A DNA stretch of 64,000 bases from Colletes latitarsis. Taxonomy: Eukaryota; Arthropoda; Insecta; Hymenoptera; Colletidae. This document shows positions 17,974 to 32,954 of this stretch, piece after piece (within the stretch, counting starts at the first letter, position 1; each line of letters opens with the position of its first letter). A program made the position numbers and the translations under genes. The DNA is taken from contig NW_027488369.1 in the NCBI RefSeq assembly GCF_051014445.1, positions 16,324,001-16,388,000 on the forward strand, read 5' to 3'. Under the pieces are notes generated by a model, which saw only the letters and a program-made list of their open reading frames with translations, made no database searches and was not told the origin of the DNA.

Positions 17974-20900
17974 AATGGACTGTTTCAGTGTGGTACCACT
18001 TTACTACGTGATCCAAAGCATTAAGAACCCTCGATCAGGTCAACATGTATGTTAAAACTGCGAAAGTATGACCCTGATGAGGGCAAATCCCAGGCCTCAC
18101 CTAGACCTAACATGCGTTGTCCTCTAAAATATTGATGGAAACCAGGTTTAATTGACTGTTTCAGTGTTGTACTTCATTACCACGTGATGCGATCCAGAAA
18201 AAGCCCAGGATCTAGCCATCAAGTATGAGAAATATGCGAAAGAATGAGCCTGATGAGAGCAAATCCCAGACCTAACCTAGACATAACATGAATTATTCTC
18301 TAAAATATTGATCAAAACCAGGTTTAATTGACTGTTTCAGTGTGGTACCACATTACTACGTGATCCAATCCAGAAATAGCCCAGGATCTAGCCATGAAGT
18401 ATGAGAAATATGCGAAAGTATGAGCCTGACGAGGGCAAATCCTAGACCTTACCCAGACCTAACATGCGTTATCCTCTAAAATATTTATCATAACCAGGTT
18501 TAATTGATTGTTTCGGTGTGGTCCCACATTACTACGTGATCCAAACCAGAAAAAACCCAGGATCCGTTCAACAAGTATGTGAAGAATGCGAAAGTATGAG
18601 TCTGATGAGTGAAAATCCCAGACATAACTTAGACCTAACATGCGTTATCCTCTAAAATATTGATCCAAACCAGGTTTAATGGAATGTTTCAGTGGGGTAC
18701 CACTTTACTACGTGATCCAAAGCAGAAAAAAGACTCGATCAGGTCAACATGTATGTTAAAACTGCGAAAGTATGACCCTGATGAGGGCAAATCCCAGACC
18801 AATCCGAGACCTAACTTGCGTTGTCCTCTAAGATATTGATCCAAACCAGGTTTAATTGACCGTTTCAGTGTGGTCCCACATTACTACGTGATCCAAACCA
18901 GAAAAAACCCAGGATCTAGCCATCAAGTATGAGAAACATTGCGAAAGAATGAGCCTGATGATAGCAAATCCCAGACCTAACCTAGACCTAACATGAATTA
19001 TTCTCTAAAATATTGATCGAAACCAGGTTTAATTGACTGTTTCAGTGTGGTCCCACATTACTACGTGATCCAAACCAGAAAAAACCCAGGATCCATTCAA
19101 CAAGTATGTGAAGAATGCGAAAGTATGAGTCTGATGAGTGAAAATCCCAGGCCTAACCTAGACCTAACATGAATTATTCTCTAAAATATTGATCGAAACC
19201 TGGTTTAATCTATTGTTTCAGTGTGGTACCACATTACTATTAGATCCAAACCAGAAAATAACCCAGGATCTGTTCAACGAGTATGTGAAGTGTGCGAAAG
19301 TATGAGTCTGATGAGGTCAAATCCCAGACCTATCCCAGACTTAACATGCGTTATCCTCTAAAATATTGATCGAAACCGGGTTTAATCGACTGATTCAGTG
19401 TGGTACCACATTACTACGTGATCCAAACCAGAAAAAACCCAGGATCCGTTCAACAAGTATGTGAAGAATGCGAAAGTATGAGTCTGATGAGTGAAAATCC
19501 CAGGGCTAACCTAGACCTAACATGCGTTATCCTCTAAAATATTGATCCAAACCAGGTTTAATTGACTGTTTTAGTTGTGCTACCACTTTACTACGTGATC
19601 CAAAGCAGGTAAAACCCTCGATCAGGTCAACATGCATGTTAAAACTGCGAAAGTATGACCCTGATGAGGTCAAATCCCAGACCTATCCCGGACCTGACAT
19701 GCGTTATCGTCTAAAATATTGATCCAAACCAGGTTTAATGGATTGTTTCAGTGTGGTACCACCTTACTACGTGAACCAAACCAGAAAAAACCCAGGATCC
19801 GTTCAACAATTATGTGAAGAATGCGAAAGTATGAGTCTGATGAGTGAAAATCCCAGGGCTAACCTAGACCTAACATGCGTTATCCTCTAAAATATTGATC
19901 CAAACCAGGTTTAATTGACTGTTTTAGTTGTGGTACCACTTTACTACGTGATCCAAAGCAGAAAAAACCGTCGATCAGGTCAACATGCATGTTAAAACTG
20001 CGAAAGTATGACCCTGATGAGGTCAAATCCCAGACCTATGCCAGACCTGACATGCGTTATCCTCTAAGATATTGATCCAAACCAGGTTTAATGGACTGTT
20101 TCAGTGTGGTACCACTTTACTACGTGATCCAAAGCAGAAAAAACCCTCGGTCAGGTCAACATGCATGTTAAAACTGCGAAAGTATGACCCTGATGAGGTC
20201 AAATCCCAGACCTATCCCAGACCTGACATGCGTTATCCTCTAAAATATTGATCCAAACCAGGTTTAATTGACTGTTTCAGTGTGGTCCCACATTACTACG
20301 TGATCCAAACCAGAAAAAACCCAGGATCCGTTCAACAAGTATGTGAAGAATGCGAAAGAGTGAGTCTGATGCGTGAAAATCCCAGGCCTAACCTAGACCT
20401 AACATGCGTTATCCTAAAAAATATTGATCGAAACCAGGTTTAATCGACTGCTTCAGTGTGGTACCACTTTACTACGTGATCCAAAGCAGAAAAAACCCTC
20501 GATCAGGTCAACATGCATGTTAAAACTGCGAAAGTATGACCCTGATGAGGTCAAATCCCAGACCTATCCCAGACCTGACATGCGTTATCCTCTAAAATAT
20601 TGATCCAAACCAGGTTTAATTGACTGTTTCAGTGTGGTCCCACATTACTACGTGATACAATCCAGAAACAGCCCAGGATCTAGCCATCAAGTATGAGAAA
20701 TATGCGAATGTATGAGCCTGATGAGGACAAATCCTAGACCTAACCCAAACCTAACATGCGTTATCCTCCAAAATATTTATCAAGACCAGGTGTAATTGAA
20801 TGTTTCAGTGTGGTACCACATTACTACGTGAATCAAACCAGAAAAAACCCAGGATCCATTCAACAAGTATGTGAAGAATGCGAAAGTATGAGTCTGATGA

Positions 20901-23900
20901 GTGAAAATTTCAGGTCTAACCCAGACCTAACATGCGTTATCCTCCAAAATATTGATCCAAACCAGGTTTAATGGACTGTTTCAGTGTGGTACCACTTTAC
21001 TACGTGATCCAAAGCATTAAGAATCCTCGATCAGGTCAACATGCATGTTAAAACTGCGAAAGTATGACCCTGATGAGGGCTAATCCCAGGCCTTACCTAG
21101 ACCTAACATGCGTTGTCCTCTAAAATATTGATGGAAACCAGGTTTAATTGACTGTTTCAGTGTGGTACCACCTTTCTACGTGAACCAAACCAGAAAAAAC
21201 CCAGGATCCGTTCAACAAGTATGTGAGGAATGCGAAAGTATGAGTCTGATGAGTGAAAATCCCAGGGCTAACCTAGACCTAACATGCGTTATCCTCTAAA
21301 ATATTGATCCAAACCAGGTTTAATTGACTGTTTTAGTTGTGGTACCACTTTACTACGTGATCCAAAGCAGAAAAAACCCTCGATCAGGTCAACATGCATG
21401 TTAAAACTGCGAAAGTATGACCCTGATGAGGTCAAATCCCAGACCTATCCCAGACCTGACATGCGTTATCCTCCAAAATATTGATCCAAACCAGGTTTAA
21501 TGGACTGATTCAGTGTGGTATCACTTTACTACGTGATCCAAAGCAGAAAAAACCCTCGATCAGGTCAACATGCATGCTAAAACTGCGAAAGTATGACCCT
21601 GATGAGGTCAAATCCCAGACCTATCCCAGACCTGACATGCGTTATCCTCTAAAATATTGATCCAAACCAGGTTTAATTGACTGTTTCAGTGTGGTCCCAC
21701 ATTATTACGTGATACAATCCAGAAACAGCCCAGGATCTAGCGATGAAGTATGAGAAATATGCGAATGTATGAGCCTGATGAGGACAAATCCTAGACCTAA
21801 CCCAAACCTAACATGCGTTATCCTCCAAAATATTTATGAAGACCAGGTTTAATTGAATGTTTCAGTGTGGCACCACATTACTACGTGAACCAAACCAGAA
21901 AAAACCCAGGATCCGTTCAACAAGTATGTGATGAATGCGAAAGTATGAGTCTGATGAGTGAAAATCCCAGGGCTAACCTAGACCTAACATGCGTTATCCT
22001 CTAAAATATTGATCCAAACCAGGTTTAATGGACTGTTTCAGTGTGGTACCACTTTACTACGTGATCGAAAGCATTAAGAACCCTCGATCAGGTCAACATG
22101 TATGTTAAAACTGCGAAAGTATGACCCTGATGAGGGCAAATCCCAGGCCTCACCTAGACCTAACATGCGTTGTCCTCTAAAATATTGATGGAAACCAGGT
22201 TTAATTGACTGTTTCAGTGTTGTACTTCATTACCACGTGATGCGATCCAGAAAAAGCCCAGGATCTAGCCATCAAGTATGAGAAATATGCGAAAGAATGA
22301 GCCTGATGAGAGCAAATCCCAGACCTAACCTAGACATAACATGAATTATTCTCTAAAATATTGATCAAAACCAGGTTTAATTGACTGTTTCAGTGTGGTA
22401 CCACATTACTACGTGATCCAATCCAGAAATAGCCCAGGATCTAGCCATGAAGTATGAGAAATATGCGAAAGTATGAGCCTGACGAGGGCAAATCCTAGAC
22501 CTTACCCAGACCTAACATGCGTTATCCTCTAAAATATTTATCATAACCAGGTTTAATTGATTGTTTCGGTGTGGTCCCACATTACTACGTGATCCAAACC
22601 AGAAAAAACCCAGGATCCGTTCAACAAGTATGTGAAGAATGCGAAAGTATGAGTCTGATGAGTGAAAATCCCAGACATAACTTAGACCTAACATGCGTTA
22701 TCCTCTAAAATATTGATCCAAACCAGGTTTAATGGAATGTTTCAGTGGGGTACCACTTTACTACGTGATCCAAAGCAGAAAAAAGACTCGATCAGGTCAA
22801 CATGTATGTTAAAACTGCGAAAGTGCGACCCTGATGAGGGCAAATCCCAGACCAATCCGAGACCTAACTTGCGTTGTCCTCTAAGATATTGATCCAAACC
22901 AGGTTTAATTGACCGTTTCAGTGTGGTCCCACATTACTACGTGATCCAAACCAGAAAAAACCCAGGATCTAGCCATCAAGTATGAGAAACATTGCGAAAG
23001 AATGAGCCTGATGATAGCAAATCCCAGACCTAACCTAGACCTAACATGAATTATTCTCTAAAATATTGATCGAAACCAGGTTTAATTGACTGTTTCAGTG
23101 TGGTCCCACATTACTACGTGATCCAAACCAGAAAAAACCCAGGATCCATTCAACAAGTATGTGAAGAATGCGAAAGTATGAGTCTGATGAGTGAAAATCC
23201 CAGGCCTAACCTAGACCTAACATGAATTATTCTCTAAAATATTGATCGAAACCTGGTTTAATCTATTGTTTCAGTGTGGTACCACATTACTATTAGATCC
23301 AAACCAGAAAATAACCCAGGATCTGTTCAACGAGTATGTGAAGTGTGCGAAAGTATGAGTCTGATGAGGTCAAATCCCAGACCTATCCCAGACCTGACAT
23401 GCGTTATCCTCTAAAATATTGATCCAAACCAGGTTTAATTGACTGTTTCAGTGTGGTCCCACATTACTACGTGATCCAAACCAGAAAAAACCCAGGATCC
23501 ATTCAACAAGTATGTGAAGAATGCGAAAGTATGAGTCTGATGAGTGAAAATCCCAGGCCTAACCTAGACCTAACATGAATTATTCTCTAAAATATTGATC
23601 GAAACCTGGTTTAATCTATTGTTTCAGTGTGGTACCACATTACTATTAGATCCAAACCAGAAAATAACCCAGGATCTGTTCAACGAGTATGTGAAGTGTG
23701 CGAAAGTATGACCCTGATGAGGTCAAATCCCAGACCTATCCCAGACCTGACATGCGTTATCCTCTAAAATATTGATCCAAACCAGGTTTAATCGACTGCT
23801 TCAGTGTGGTACCACTTTACTACGTGATCCAAAGCAGAAAAAACCCTCGATCAGGTCAACATGCATGTTAAAACTGCGAAAGTATGACCCTGATGAGGTC

Positions 23901-26900
23901 AAATCCCAGACCTATCCCAGACCTGACATGCGTTATCCTCTAAAATATTGATCCAAACCAGGTTTAATTGACTGTTTCAGTGTGGTCCCACATTACTACG
24001 TGATACAATCCAGAAACAGCCCAGGATCTAGCCATCAAGTATGAGAAATATGCGAATGTATGAGCCTGATGAGGACAAATCCTAGACCTAACCCAAACCT
24101 AACATGCGTTATCCTCCAAAATATTTATCAAGACCAGGTTTAATTGAATGTTTCAGTGTGGTACCACATTACTACGTGAACCAAACCAGAAAAAACCCAG
24201 GATCCGTTCAACAAGTATGTGAAGAATGCGAAAGTATGAGTCTGATGAGTGTAAATCCCAGGGCTAACCTAGACCTAACATGCGTTATCCTCTAAAATAT
24301 TGATCCAAACCAGGTTTAATGGACTGTTTCAGTGTGGTACCACTTTACTACGTGATCCAAAGCATTAAGAACCCTCGATCAGGTCAACATGTATGTTAAA
24401 ACTGCGAAAGTATGACCCTGATGAGGGCAAATCCCAGGCCTTACCTAGACCTAACATGCGTTGTCCTCTAAAATATTGATGGAAACCAGGTTTAATTGAC
24501 TGTTTCAGTGTTGTACTTCATTACCACGTGATGCGATCCAGAAAAAGCCCAGGATCTAGCCATCAAGTATGAGAAATATGCGAAAGAATGAGCCTGATGA
24601 GGGCAAATCCTAGACCTTACCCAGACCTAACATGCGTTATCCACTAAAATATTTATCATAACCAGGTTTAATTGATTGTTTCAGTGTGGTCCCACATTAC
24701 TACGTGATCCAAACCAGAAAAAACCCAGGATCCGTTGAACAAGTATGTGAAGAATGCGAAAGTATGAGTCTGATGAGGGCTAATCCCAGACCTATCCCAG
24801 ACCTAACTTGCGTTATCGTCTAAAATAATGATCGAAACCAGGTTTAATTGACTGTTTTAGTTGTGGTACCACTTTACCACGTGATCCAAAGCAGAAAAAA
24901 CCCTCGATCAGGTCAACATGCATGTTAAAACTGCGAAAGTATGACCCTGATGAGGGCAAATCCCAGACCAATCCGAGACCTAACTTGCGTTGTCCTCTAA
25001 GATATTGATCCAAACCAGGTTTAATTGACCGTTTCAGTCTGGTTCCACATTACTACGTGATCCAAACCAGAAAAAACCCAGGATCTAGCCATCAAGTATG
25101 AGAAACATTGCGAAAGAATGAGCCTGATGATAGCAAATCCCAGACCTAACCTAGACCTAACATGAATTATTCTCTAAAATATTGATCGAAACCAGGTTTA
25201 ATTGACTGTTTCAGTGTGGTCCCACATTACTACGTGATCCAAACCAGAAAAAACCCAGGATCCATTCAACAAGTATGTGAAGAATGCGAAAGTATGAGTC
25301 TGATGAGTGAAAATCCCAGGCCTAACCTAGACCTAACATGAATTATTCTCTAAAATATTGATCGAAACCTGGTTTAATCTATTGTTTCAGTGTGGTACCA
25401 CATTACTATTAGATCCAAACCAGAAAATAACCCAGGATCTGTTCAACGAGTATGTGAAGTGTGCGAAAGTATGAGTCTGATGAGGTCAAATCCCAGACCT
25501 ATCCCAGACTTAACATGCGTTATCCTCTAAAATATTGATGGAAACCGGGTTTAATCGACTGATTCAGTGTGGTACCACATTACTACGTGATCCAAACCAG
25601 AAAAAACCCAGGATCCGTTCAACAAGTATGTGAAGAATGCGAAAGTATGAGTCTGATGAGTGTAAATCCCAGGGCTAACCTAGACCTAACATGCGTTATC
25701 CTCTAAAATATTGATCCAAACCAGGTTTAATGGACTGTTTCAGTGTGGTACCACTTTACTACGTGATCCAAAGCATTAAGAATCCTCGATCAGGTCAACA
25801 TGCATGTTAAAACTGCGAAAGTATGGCCCTGATGAGGGCAAATCCCAGGCCTTACCTAGACCTAACATGCGTTGTCCTCTAAAATATTGATGGAAACCAG
25901 GTTTAATTGACTGTTTCAGTGTGGTACCACCTTACTACGTGAACCAAACCAGAAAAAACCCAGGATCCGTTCAACAAGTATGTGAGGAATGCGAAAGTAT
26001 GAGTCTGATGAGTGAAAATCCCAGGGCTAACCTAGACCTAACATTCGTTATCCTCTAAAATATTGATCCAAACCAGGTTTAATTGACTGTTTTAGTTGTG
26101 GTACCACTTTACTACGTAATCCAAAGCAGAAAAAACCCTCGATCAGGTCAACATGCATGTTAAAACTGCGAAAGTATGACCCTGATGAGGTCAAACCCCA
26201 GACCTATCCCAGACCTGACATGCGTTATCCTCTAAAATATTGATCCAAACCAGGTTTAATGGACTGTTTCAGTGTGGTACCACTTTACTACGTGATCCCA
26301 AGCAGAAAAAACCCTCGATCAGGTCAACATGCATGTTAAAACTGCGAAAGTATGACCCTGATAAGGTCAAATCCCAGACCTATCCCAGACCTGACATGCG
26401 TTATCCTCTAAAATATTGATCCAAACCAGGTTTAATTGACTGTTTCAGTGTGGTCCCACATTATTACGTGATACAATCCAGAAACAGCCCAGGATCTAGC
26501 CATGCGGTATGAGAAATATGCGAATGTATGAGCCTGATGAGGACAAATCCTAGACCTAACCCAAACCTAACATGCGTTATCCTCCAAAATATTTATCAAG
26601 ACCAGGTTTAATTGAATGTTTCAGTGTGGTACCACATTACTACGTGAACCAAACCAGAAAAAACCCAGGATCCGTTCAACAAGTATGTGAAGAATGCGAA
26701 AGTATGAGTCTGATGAGTGAATATCCCAGGGCTAACCTAGACCAAACATGCGTTATCCTCTAAAATATTGATCCAAACCAGGTTTAATGGACTGTTTCAG
26801 TGTGGTACCACTTTACTACGTGATCGAAAGCATTAAGAACCCTCGATCAGGTCAACATGTATGTTAAAACTGCGAAAGTATGACCCTGATGAGGGCAAAT

Positions 26901-29900
26901 CCCAGGCCTTACCTAGACCTAACATGCGTTGTCCTCTAAAATATTGATGGAAACCAGGTTTAATTGACTGTTTCAGTGTTGTACTTCATTACCACGTGAT
27001 GCGATCCAGAAAAAGCCCAGGATCTAGCCATCAAGTATGAGAAATATGCGAAAGAATGAGCCTGATGAGAGCAAATCCCAGACCTAACCCAGACCTAACA
27101 TGCGTTATCCTCTAAAATATTTATCATAACCAGGTTTAATTGATTGTTTCAGTGTGGTCCCACATTACTACGTGATCCAAACCAGAAAAAACCCAGGATC
27201 CGCTCAACAAGTATGTGAAGAATGCGAAAGTATGAGTCTGATGAGGGCTAATCCCAGACCTATCCCAGACCTAACTTGCGTTATCCTCTAAAATAGTTAT
27301 CAAGACCAGGTTTAATTGATTGTTTCGGTGTGGTCCCACATTACTACGTGATCCAAACCAGAAAAAACCCAGGATCCGTTCAACAAGTATGTGAAGAATG
27401 CGAAAGTATGAGTCTGATGAGTGAAAATCCCAGACATAACTTAGACCTAACATGCGTTATCCTCTAAAATATTGATCCAAACCAGGTTTAATGGACTGTT
27501 TCAGTGGGGTACCACTTTACTACGTGATCCAAAGCAGAAAAAACACTCGATCAGGTCAACATGTATGTTAAAACTGCGAAAGTATGACCCTGATGACGGC
27601 AAATCCCAGACCAATCCGAGACCTAACTTGCGTTGTCCTCTAAGATATTGATCCAAACCAGGTTTAATTGACCGTTACAGTGTGGTCCCACATTACTACG
27701 TGATCCAAACCAGAAAAAACCCAGGATCTAGCCATCAAGTATGAGAAACATTGCGAAAGAATGAGCGTGATGATAGCAAATCCCAGACCTAACCTAGACC
27801 TAACATGAATTATTCTCTAAAATATTGATCGAAACCAGGTTTAGTTGACTGTTTCAGTGTGGTCCCACATTACTACGTGATCCAAACCAGAAAAAACCCA
27901 GGATCCATTCAACAAGTATGTGAAGTGTGCGAAAGTATGAGTCTGATGAGGTCAAATCCCAGACCTATCCCAGACCTAACTTGCGTTATCCTCAAAAATA
28001 TTGATCGAAACCAGGTTAAATTGACTGTTTCAGCGTGGTACCACATTACTACGTGATACAATCCAGAAACAGCCCAGGATCTAGCCATGAAGTATGAGAA
28101 ATATGCGAATGTATGAGCCTGATGAGGACAAATCCTAGACCTAACCCAAACCTAACATGCGTTATCCTCCAAAATATTTATGAAGACCAGGTTTAATTGA
28201 ATGTTTCAGTGTGGCACCACATTACTACGTGAACCAAACCAGAAAAAACCCAGGATCCGTTCAACAAGTATGTGATGAATGCGAAAGTATGAGTCTGATG
28301 AGTGAAAATCCCAGGGCTAACCTAGACCTAACATGCGTTATCCTCTAAAATATTGATCCAAACCAGGTTTAATGGACTGTTTCAGTGTGGTACCACTTTA
28401 CTACGTGATCGAAAGCATTAAGATCCCTCGATCAGGTCAACATGTATGTTAAAACTGCGAAAGTATGACCCTGATGAGGGCAAATCCCAGGCCTCACCTA
28501 GACCTAACATGCGTTGTCCTCTAAAATATTGATGGAAACCAGGTTTAATTGACTGTTTCAGTGTTGTACTTCATTACCACGTGATGCGATCCAGAAAAAG
28601 CCCAGGATCTAGCCATCAAGTTTGAGAAATATGCGAAAGAATGAGCCTGATGAGAGCAAATCCCAGACCTAACCTAGACATAACATGAATTATTCTCTAA
28701 AATATTGATCAAAACCAGGTTTAATTGACTGTTTCAGTGTGGTACCACATTACTACGTGATCCAATCCAGAAATAGCCCAGGATCTAGCCATGAAGTATG
28801 AGAAATATGCGAAAGTATGAGCCTGACGAGGGCAAATCCTAGACCTTACCCAGACCTAACATGCGTTATCCTCTAAAATATTTATCATAACCAGGTTTAA
28901 TTGATTGTTTCGGTGTGGTCCCACATTACTACGTGATCCAAACCAGAAAAAACCCAGGATCCGTTCAACAAGTATGTGAAGAATGCGAAAGTATGAGTCT
29001 GATGAGTGAAAATCCCAGACATAACTTAGACCTAACATGCGTTATCCTCTAAAATATTGATCCAAACCAGGTTTAATGGAATGTTTCAGTGGGGTACCAC
29101 TTTACTACGTGATCCAAAGCAGAAAAAAGACTCGATCAGGTCAACATGTATGTTAAAACTGCGAAAGTATGACCCTGATGAGGGCAAATCCCAGACCAAT
29201 CCGAGACCTAACTTGCGTTGTCCTCTAAGATATTGATCCAAACCAGGTTTAATTGACCGTTTCAGTGTGGTCCCACATTACTACGTGATCCAAACCAGAA
29301 AAAACCCAGGATCTAGCCATCAAGTATGAGAAACATTGCGAAAGAATGAGCCTGATGATAGCAAATCCCAGACCTAACCTAGACCTAACATGAATTATTC
29401 TCTAAAATATTGATCGACACCAGGTTTAATTGACTGTTTCAGTGTGGTCCCACATTACTACGTGATCCAAACCAGAAAAAACCCAGGATCCATTCAACAA
29501 GTATGTGAAGAATGCGAAAGTATGAGTCTGATGAGTGAAAATCCCAGGCCTAACCTAGACCTAACATGAATTATTCTCTAAAATATTGATCGAAACCTGG
29601 TTTAATCTATTGTTTCAGTGTGGTACCACATTACTATTAGATCCAAACCAGAAAATAACCCAGGATCTGTTCAACGAGTATGTGAAGTGTGCGAAAGTAT
29701 GACCCTGATGAGGTCAAATCCCAGACCTATCCCAGACCTGACATGCGTTATCCTCTAAAATATTGATCCAAACCAGGTTTAATTGACTGTTTCAGTGTGG
29801 TCCCACATTACTACGTGATCCAAACCAGAAAAAACCCAGGATCCGTTCAACAAGTATGTGAAGAATGCGAAAGTATGAGTCTGATGAGTGAAAATCCCAG

Positions 29901-32900
29901 GGCTAACCTAGACCTAACATGCGTTATCCTCTAAAATATTGATCCAAACCAGGTTTAATTGACTGTTTTAGTTGTGCTACCACTTTACTACGTGATCCAA
30001 AGCAGGTAAAACCCTCGATCAGGTCAACATGCATGTTAAAACTGCGAAAGTATGACCCTGATGAGGTCAAATCCCAGACCTATCCCAGACCTGACATGCG
30101 TTATCGTCTAAAATGTTGATCCAAACCAGGTTTAATGGATTGTTTCAGTGTGGTACCACCTTACTACGTGAACCAAACCAGAAAAAACCCAGGATCCGTT
30201 CAACAATTATGTGAAGAATGCGAAAGTATGAGTCTGATGAGTGAAAATCCCAGGGCTAACCTAGACCTAACATGCGTTATCCTCTAAAATATTGATCCAA
30301 ACCAGGTTTAATTGACTGTTTTAGTTGTGGTACCACTTTACTACGTGATCCAAAGCAGAAAAAACCGTCGATCAGGTCAACATGCATGTTAAAACTGCGA
30401 AAGTATGACCCTGATGAGGTCAAATCCCAGACCTATGCCAGACCTGACATGCGTTATCCTCTAAGATATTGATCCAAACCAGGTTTAATGGACTGTTTCA
30501 GTGTGGTACCACTTTACTACGTGATCCAAGGCAGAAAAAACCCTCGGTCAGGTCAACATGCATGTTAAAACTGCGAAAGTATGACCCTGATGAGGTCAAA
30601 TCCCAGACCTATCCCAGACCTGACATGCGTTATCCTCTAAAATATTGATCCAAACCAGGTTTAATTGACTGTTTCAGTGTGGTCCCACATTACTACGTGA
30701 TCCAAACCAGAAAAAACCCAGGATCCGTTCAACAAGTATGTGAAGAATGCGAAAGAGTGAGTCTGATGCGTGAAAATCCCAGGCCTAACCTAGACCTAAC
30801 ATGCGTTATCCTAAAAAATATTGATCGAAACCAGGTTTAATCGACTGCTTCAGTGTGGTACCACTTTACTACGTGATCCAAAGCAGAAAAAACCCTCGAT
30901 CAGGTCAACATGCATGTTAAGACTGCGAAAGTATGACCCTGATGAGGTCAAATCCCAGACCTATCCCAGACCTGACATGCGTTATCCTCTAAAATATTGA
31001 TCCAAACCAGGTTTAATTGACTGTTTCAGTGTGGTCCCACATTACTACGTGATACAATCCAGAAACAGCCCAGGATCTAGCCATCAAGTATGAGAAATAT
31101 GCGAATGTATGAGCCTGATGAGGACAAATCCTAGACCTAACCCAAACCTAACATGCGTTATCCTCCAAAATATTTATCAAGACCAGGTTTAATTGAATGT
31201 TTCAGTGTGGTACCACATTACTACGTGAACCAAACCAGAAAAAACCCAGGATCCGTTCAACAAGTATGTGAAGAATGCGAAAGTATGAGTCTGATGAGTG
31301 AAAATCCCAGGGCTAACCTAGACCTAACATGCGTTATCCTCTAAAATATTGATCCAAACCAGGTTTAATGGACTGTTTCAGTGTGGTACCACTTTACTAC
31401 GTGATCCAAAGCATTAAGAACCCTCGATCAGGTCAACATGTATGTTAAAACTGCGAAAGTATGACCCTGATGAGGGCAAATCCCAGGCCTTACCTAGACC
31501 TAACATGCGTTGTCCTCTAAAATATTGATGGAAACCAGGTTTAATTGACTGTTTCAGTGTTGTACTTCATTACCACGTGATGCGATCCAGAAAAAGCCCA
31601 GGATCTAGCCATCAAGTATGAGAAACATTGCGAAAGAATGAGCCTGATGATAGCAAATCCCAGACCTAACCTAGACCTAACATGAATTATTCTCTAAAAT
31701 ATTGATCGAAACCAGGTTTAATTGACTGTTTCAGTGTGGTCCCACATTACTACGTGATCCAAACCAGAAAAAACCCAGGATCCATTCAACAAGTATGTGA
31801 AGAATGCGAAAGTATGAGTCTGATGAGTGAAAATCCCAGGCCTAACCTAGACCTAACATGAATTATTCTCTAAAATATTGATCGAAACCTGGTTTAATCT
31901 ATTGTTTCAGTGTGGTACCACATTACTATTAGATCCAAACCAGAAAATAACCCAGGATCTGTTCAACGAGTATGTGAAGTGTGCGAAAGTATGAGTCTGA
32001 TGAGGTCAAATCCCAGACCTATCCCAGACTTAACATGCGTTATCCTCTAAAATATTGATGGAAACCGGGTTTAATCGACTGATTCAGTGTGGTACCACAT
32101 TACTACGTGATCCAAACCAGAAAAAACCCAGGATCCGTTCAACAAGTATGTGAAGAATGCGAAAGTATGAGTCTGATGAGTGAAAATCCCAGACCTAACC
32201 TAGACCTAACATGAATTATTCTCTAAAATATTGATCGAAACCTGGTTTAATCTATTGTTTCAGTGTGGTACCACATTACTATTAGATCCAAACCAGAAAA
32301 TAACCCAGGATCTGTTCAACGAGTATGTGAAGTGTGCGAAAGTATGAGTCTGATGAGGTCAAATCCCAGACCTATCACAGACCTAACTTGCGTTATCCTC
32401 AAAAATATTGATCGAAACCTGGTTTAATTGAATGTTTCAGTGTGGTACCACATTACTACGTGAATCAAACCAGAAAAAACCCAGGATCCGTTCAACAAGT
32501 ATGTGAAGAATGCGAAAGTAAAAGTCTGATGAGTGAAAATCCCAGGTCTAACCCAGACCTAACATGCGTTATCCTCCAAAATATTGATCCAAACCAGGTT
32601 TAATGGACTGTTTCAGTGTGGTACCACTTTACTACGTGATCCAAAGCATTAAGAATCCTCGATCAGGTCAACATGCATGTTAAAACTGCGAAAGTATGGC
32701 CCTGATGAGGGCAAATCCCAGGCCTTACCTAGACCTAACATGCGTTGTCCTCTAAAATATTGATGGAAACCAGGTTTAATTGACTGTTTCAGTGTGGTAC
32801 CACCTTACTACGTGAACCAAACCAGAAAAAACCCAGGATCCGTTCAACAAGTATGTGAGGAATGCGAAAGTATGAGTCTGATGAGTGAAAATCCCAGGGC

Positions 32901-32954
32901 TAACCTAGACCTAACATTCGTTATCCTCTAAAATATTGATCCAAACCAGGTTTA
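17974..32954. repeat. Satellite array, mosaic of dispersed long duplications
   Basis: About 85 monomers built from recurring multi-monomer blocks. The block at about 17.97-19.35 kb recurs at about 22.0-23.4 kb (offset 4053) and again at about 28.3-29.7 kb. About 19.45-21.0 kb recurs at about 29.85-31.4 kb (offset 10397). About 24.1-25.6 kb recurs at about 43.3-44.8 kb (offset 19205). About 25.7-28.06 kb recurs at about 32.6-34.9 kb (offset 6873) and shares the private variant TATGGCCCTG. Offsets are mostly whole numbers of monomers. No genes are seen. Confidence 0.85.
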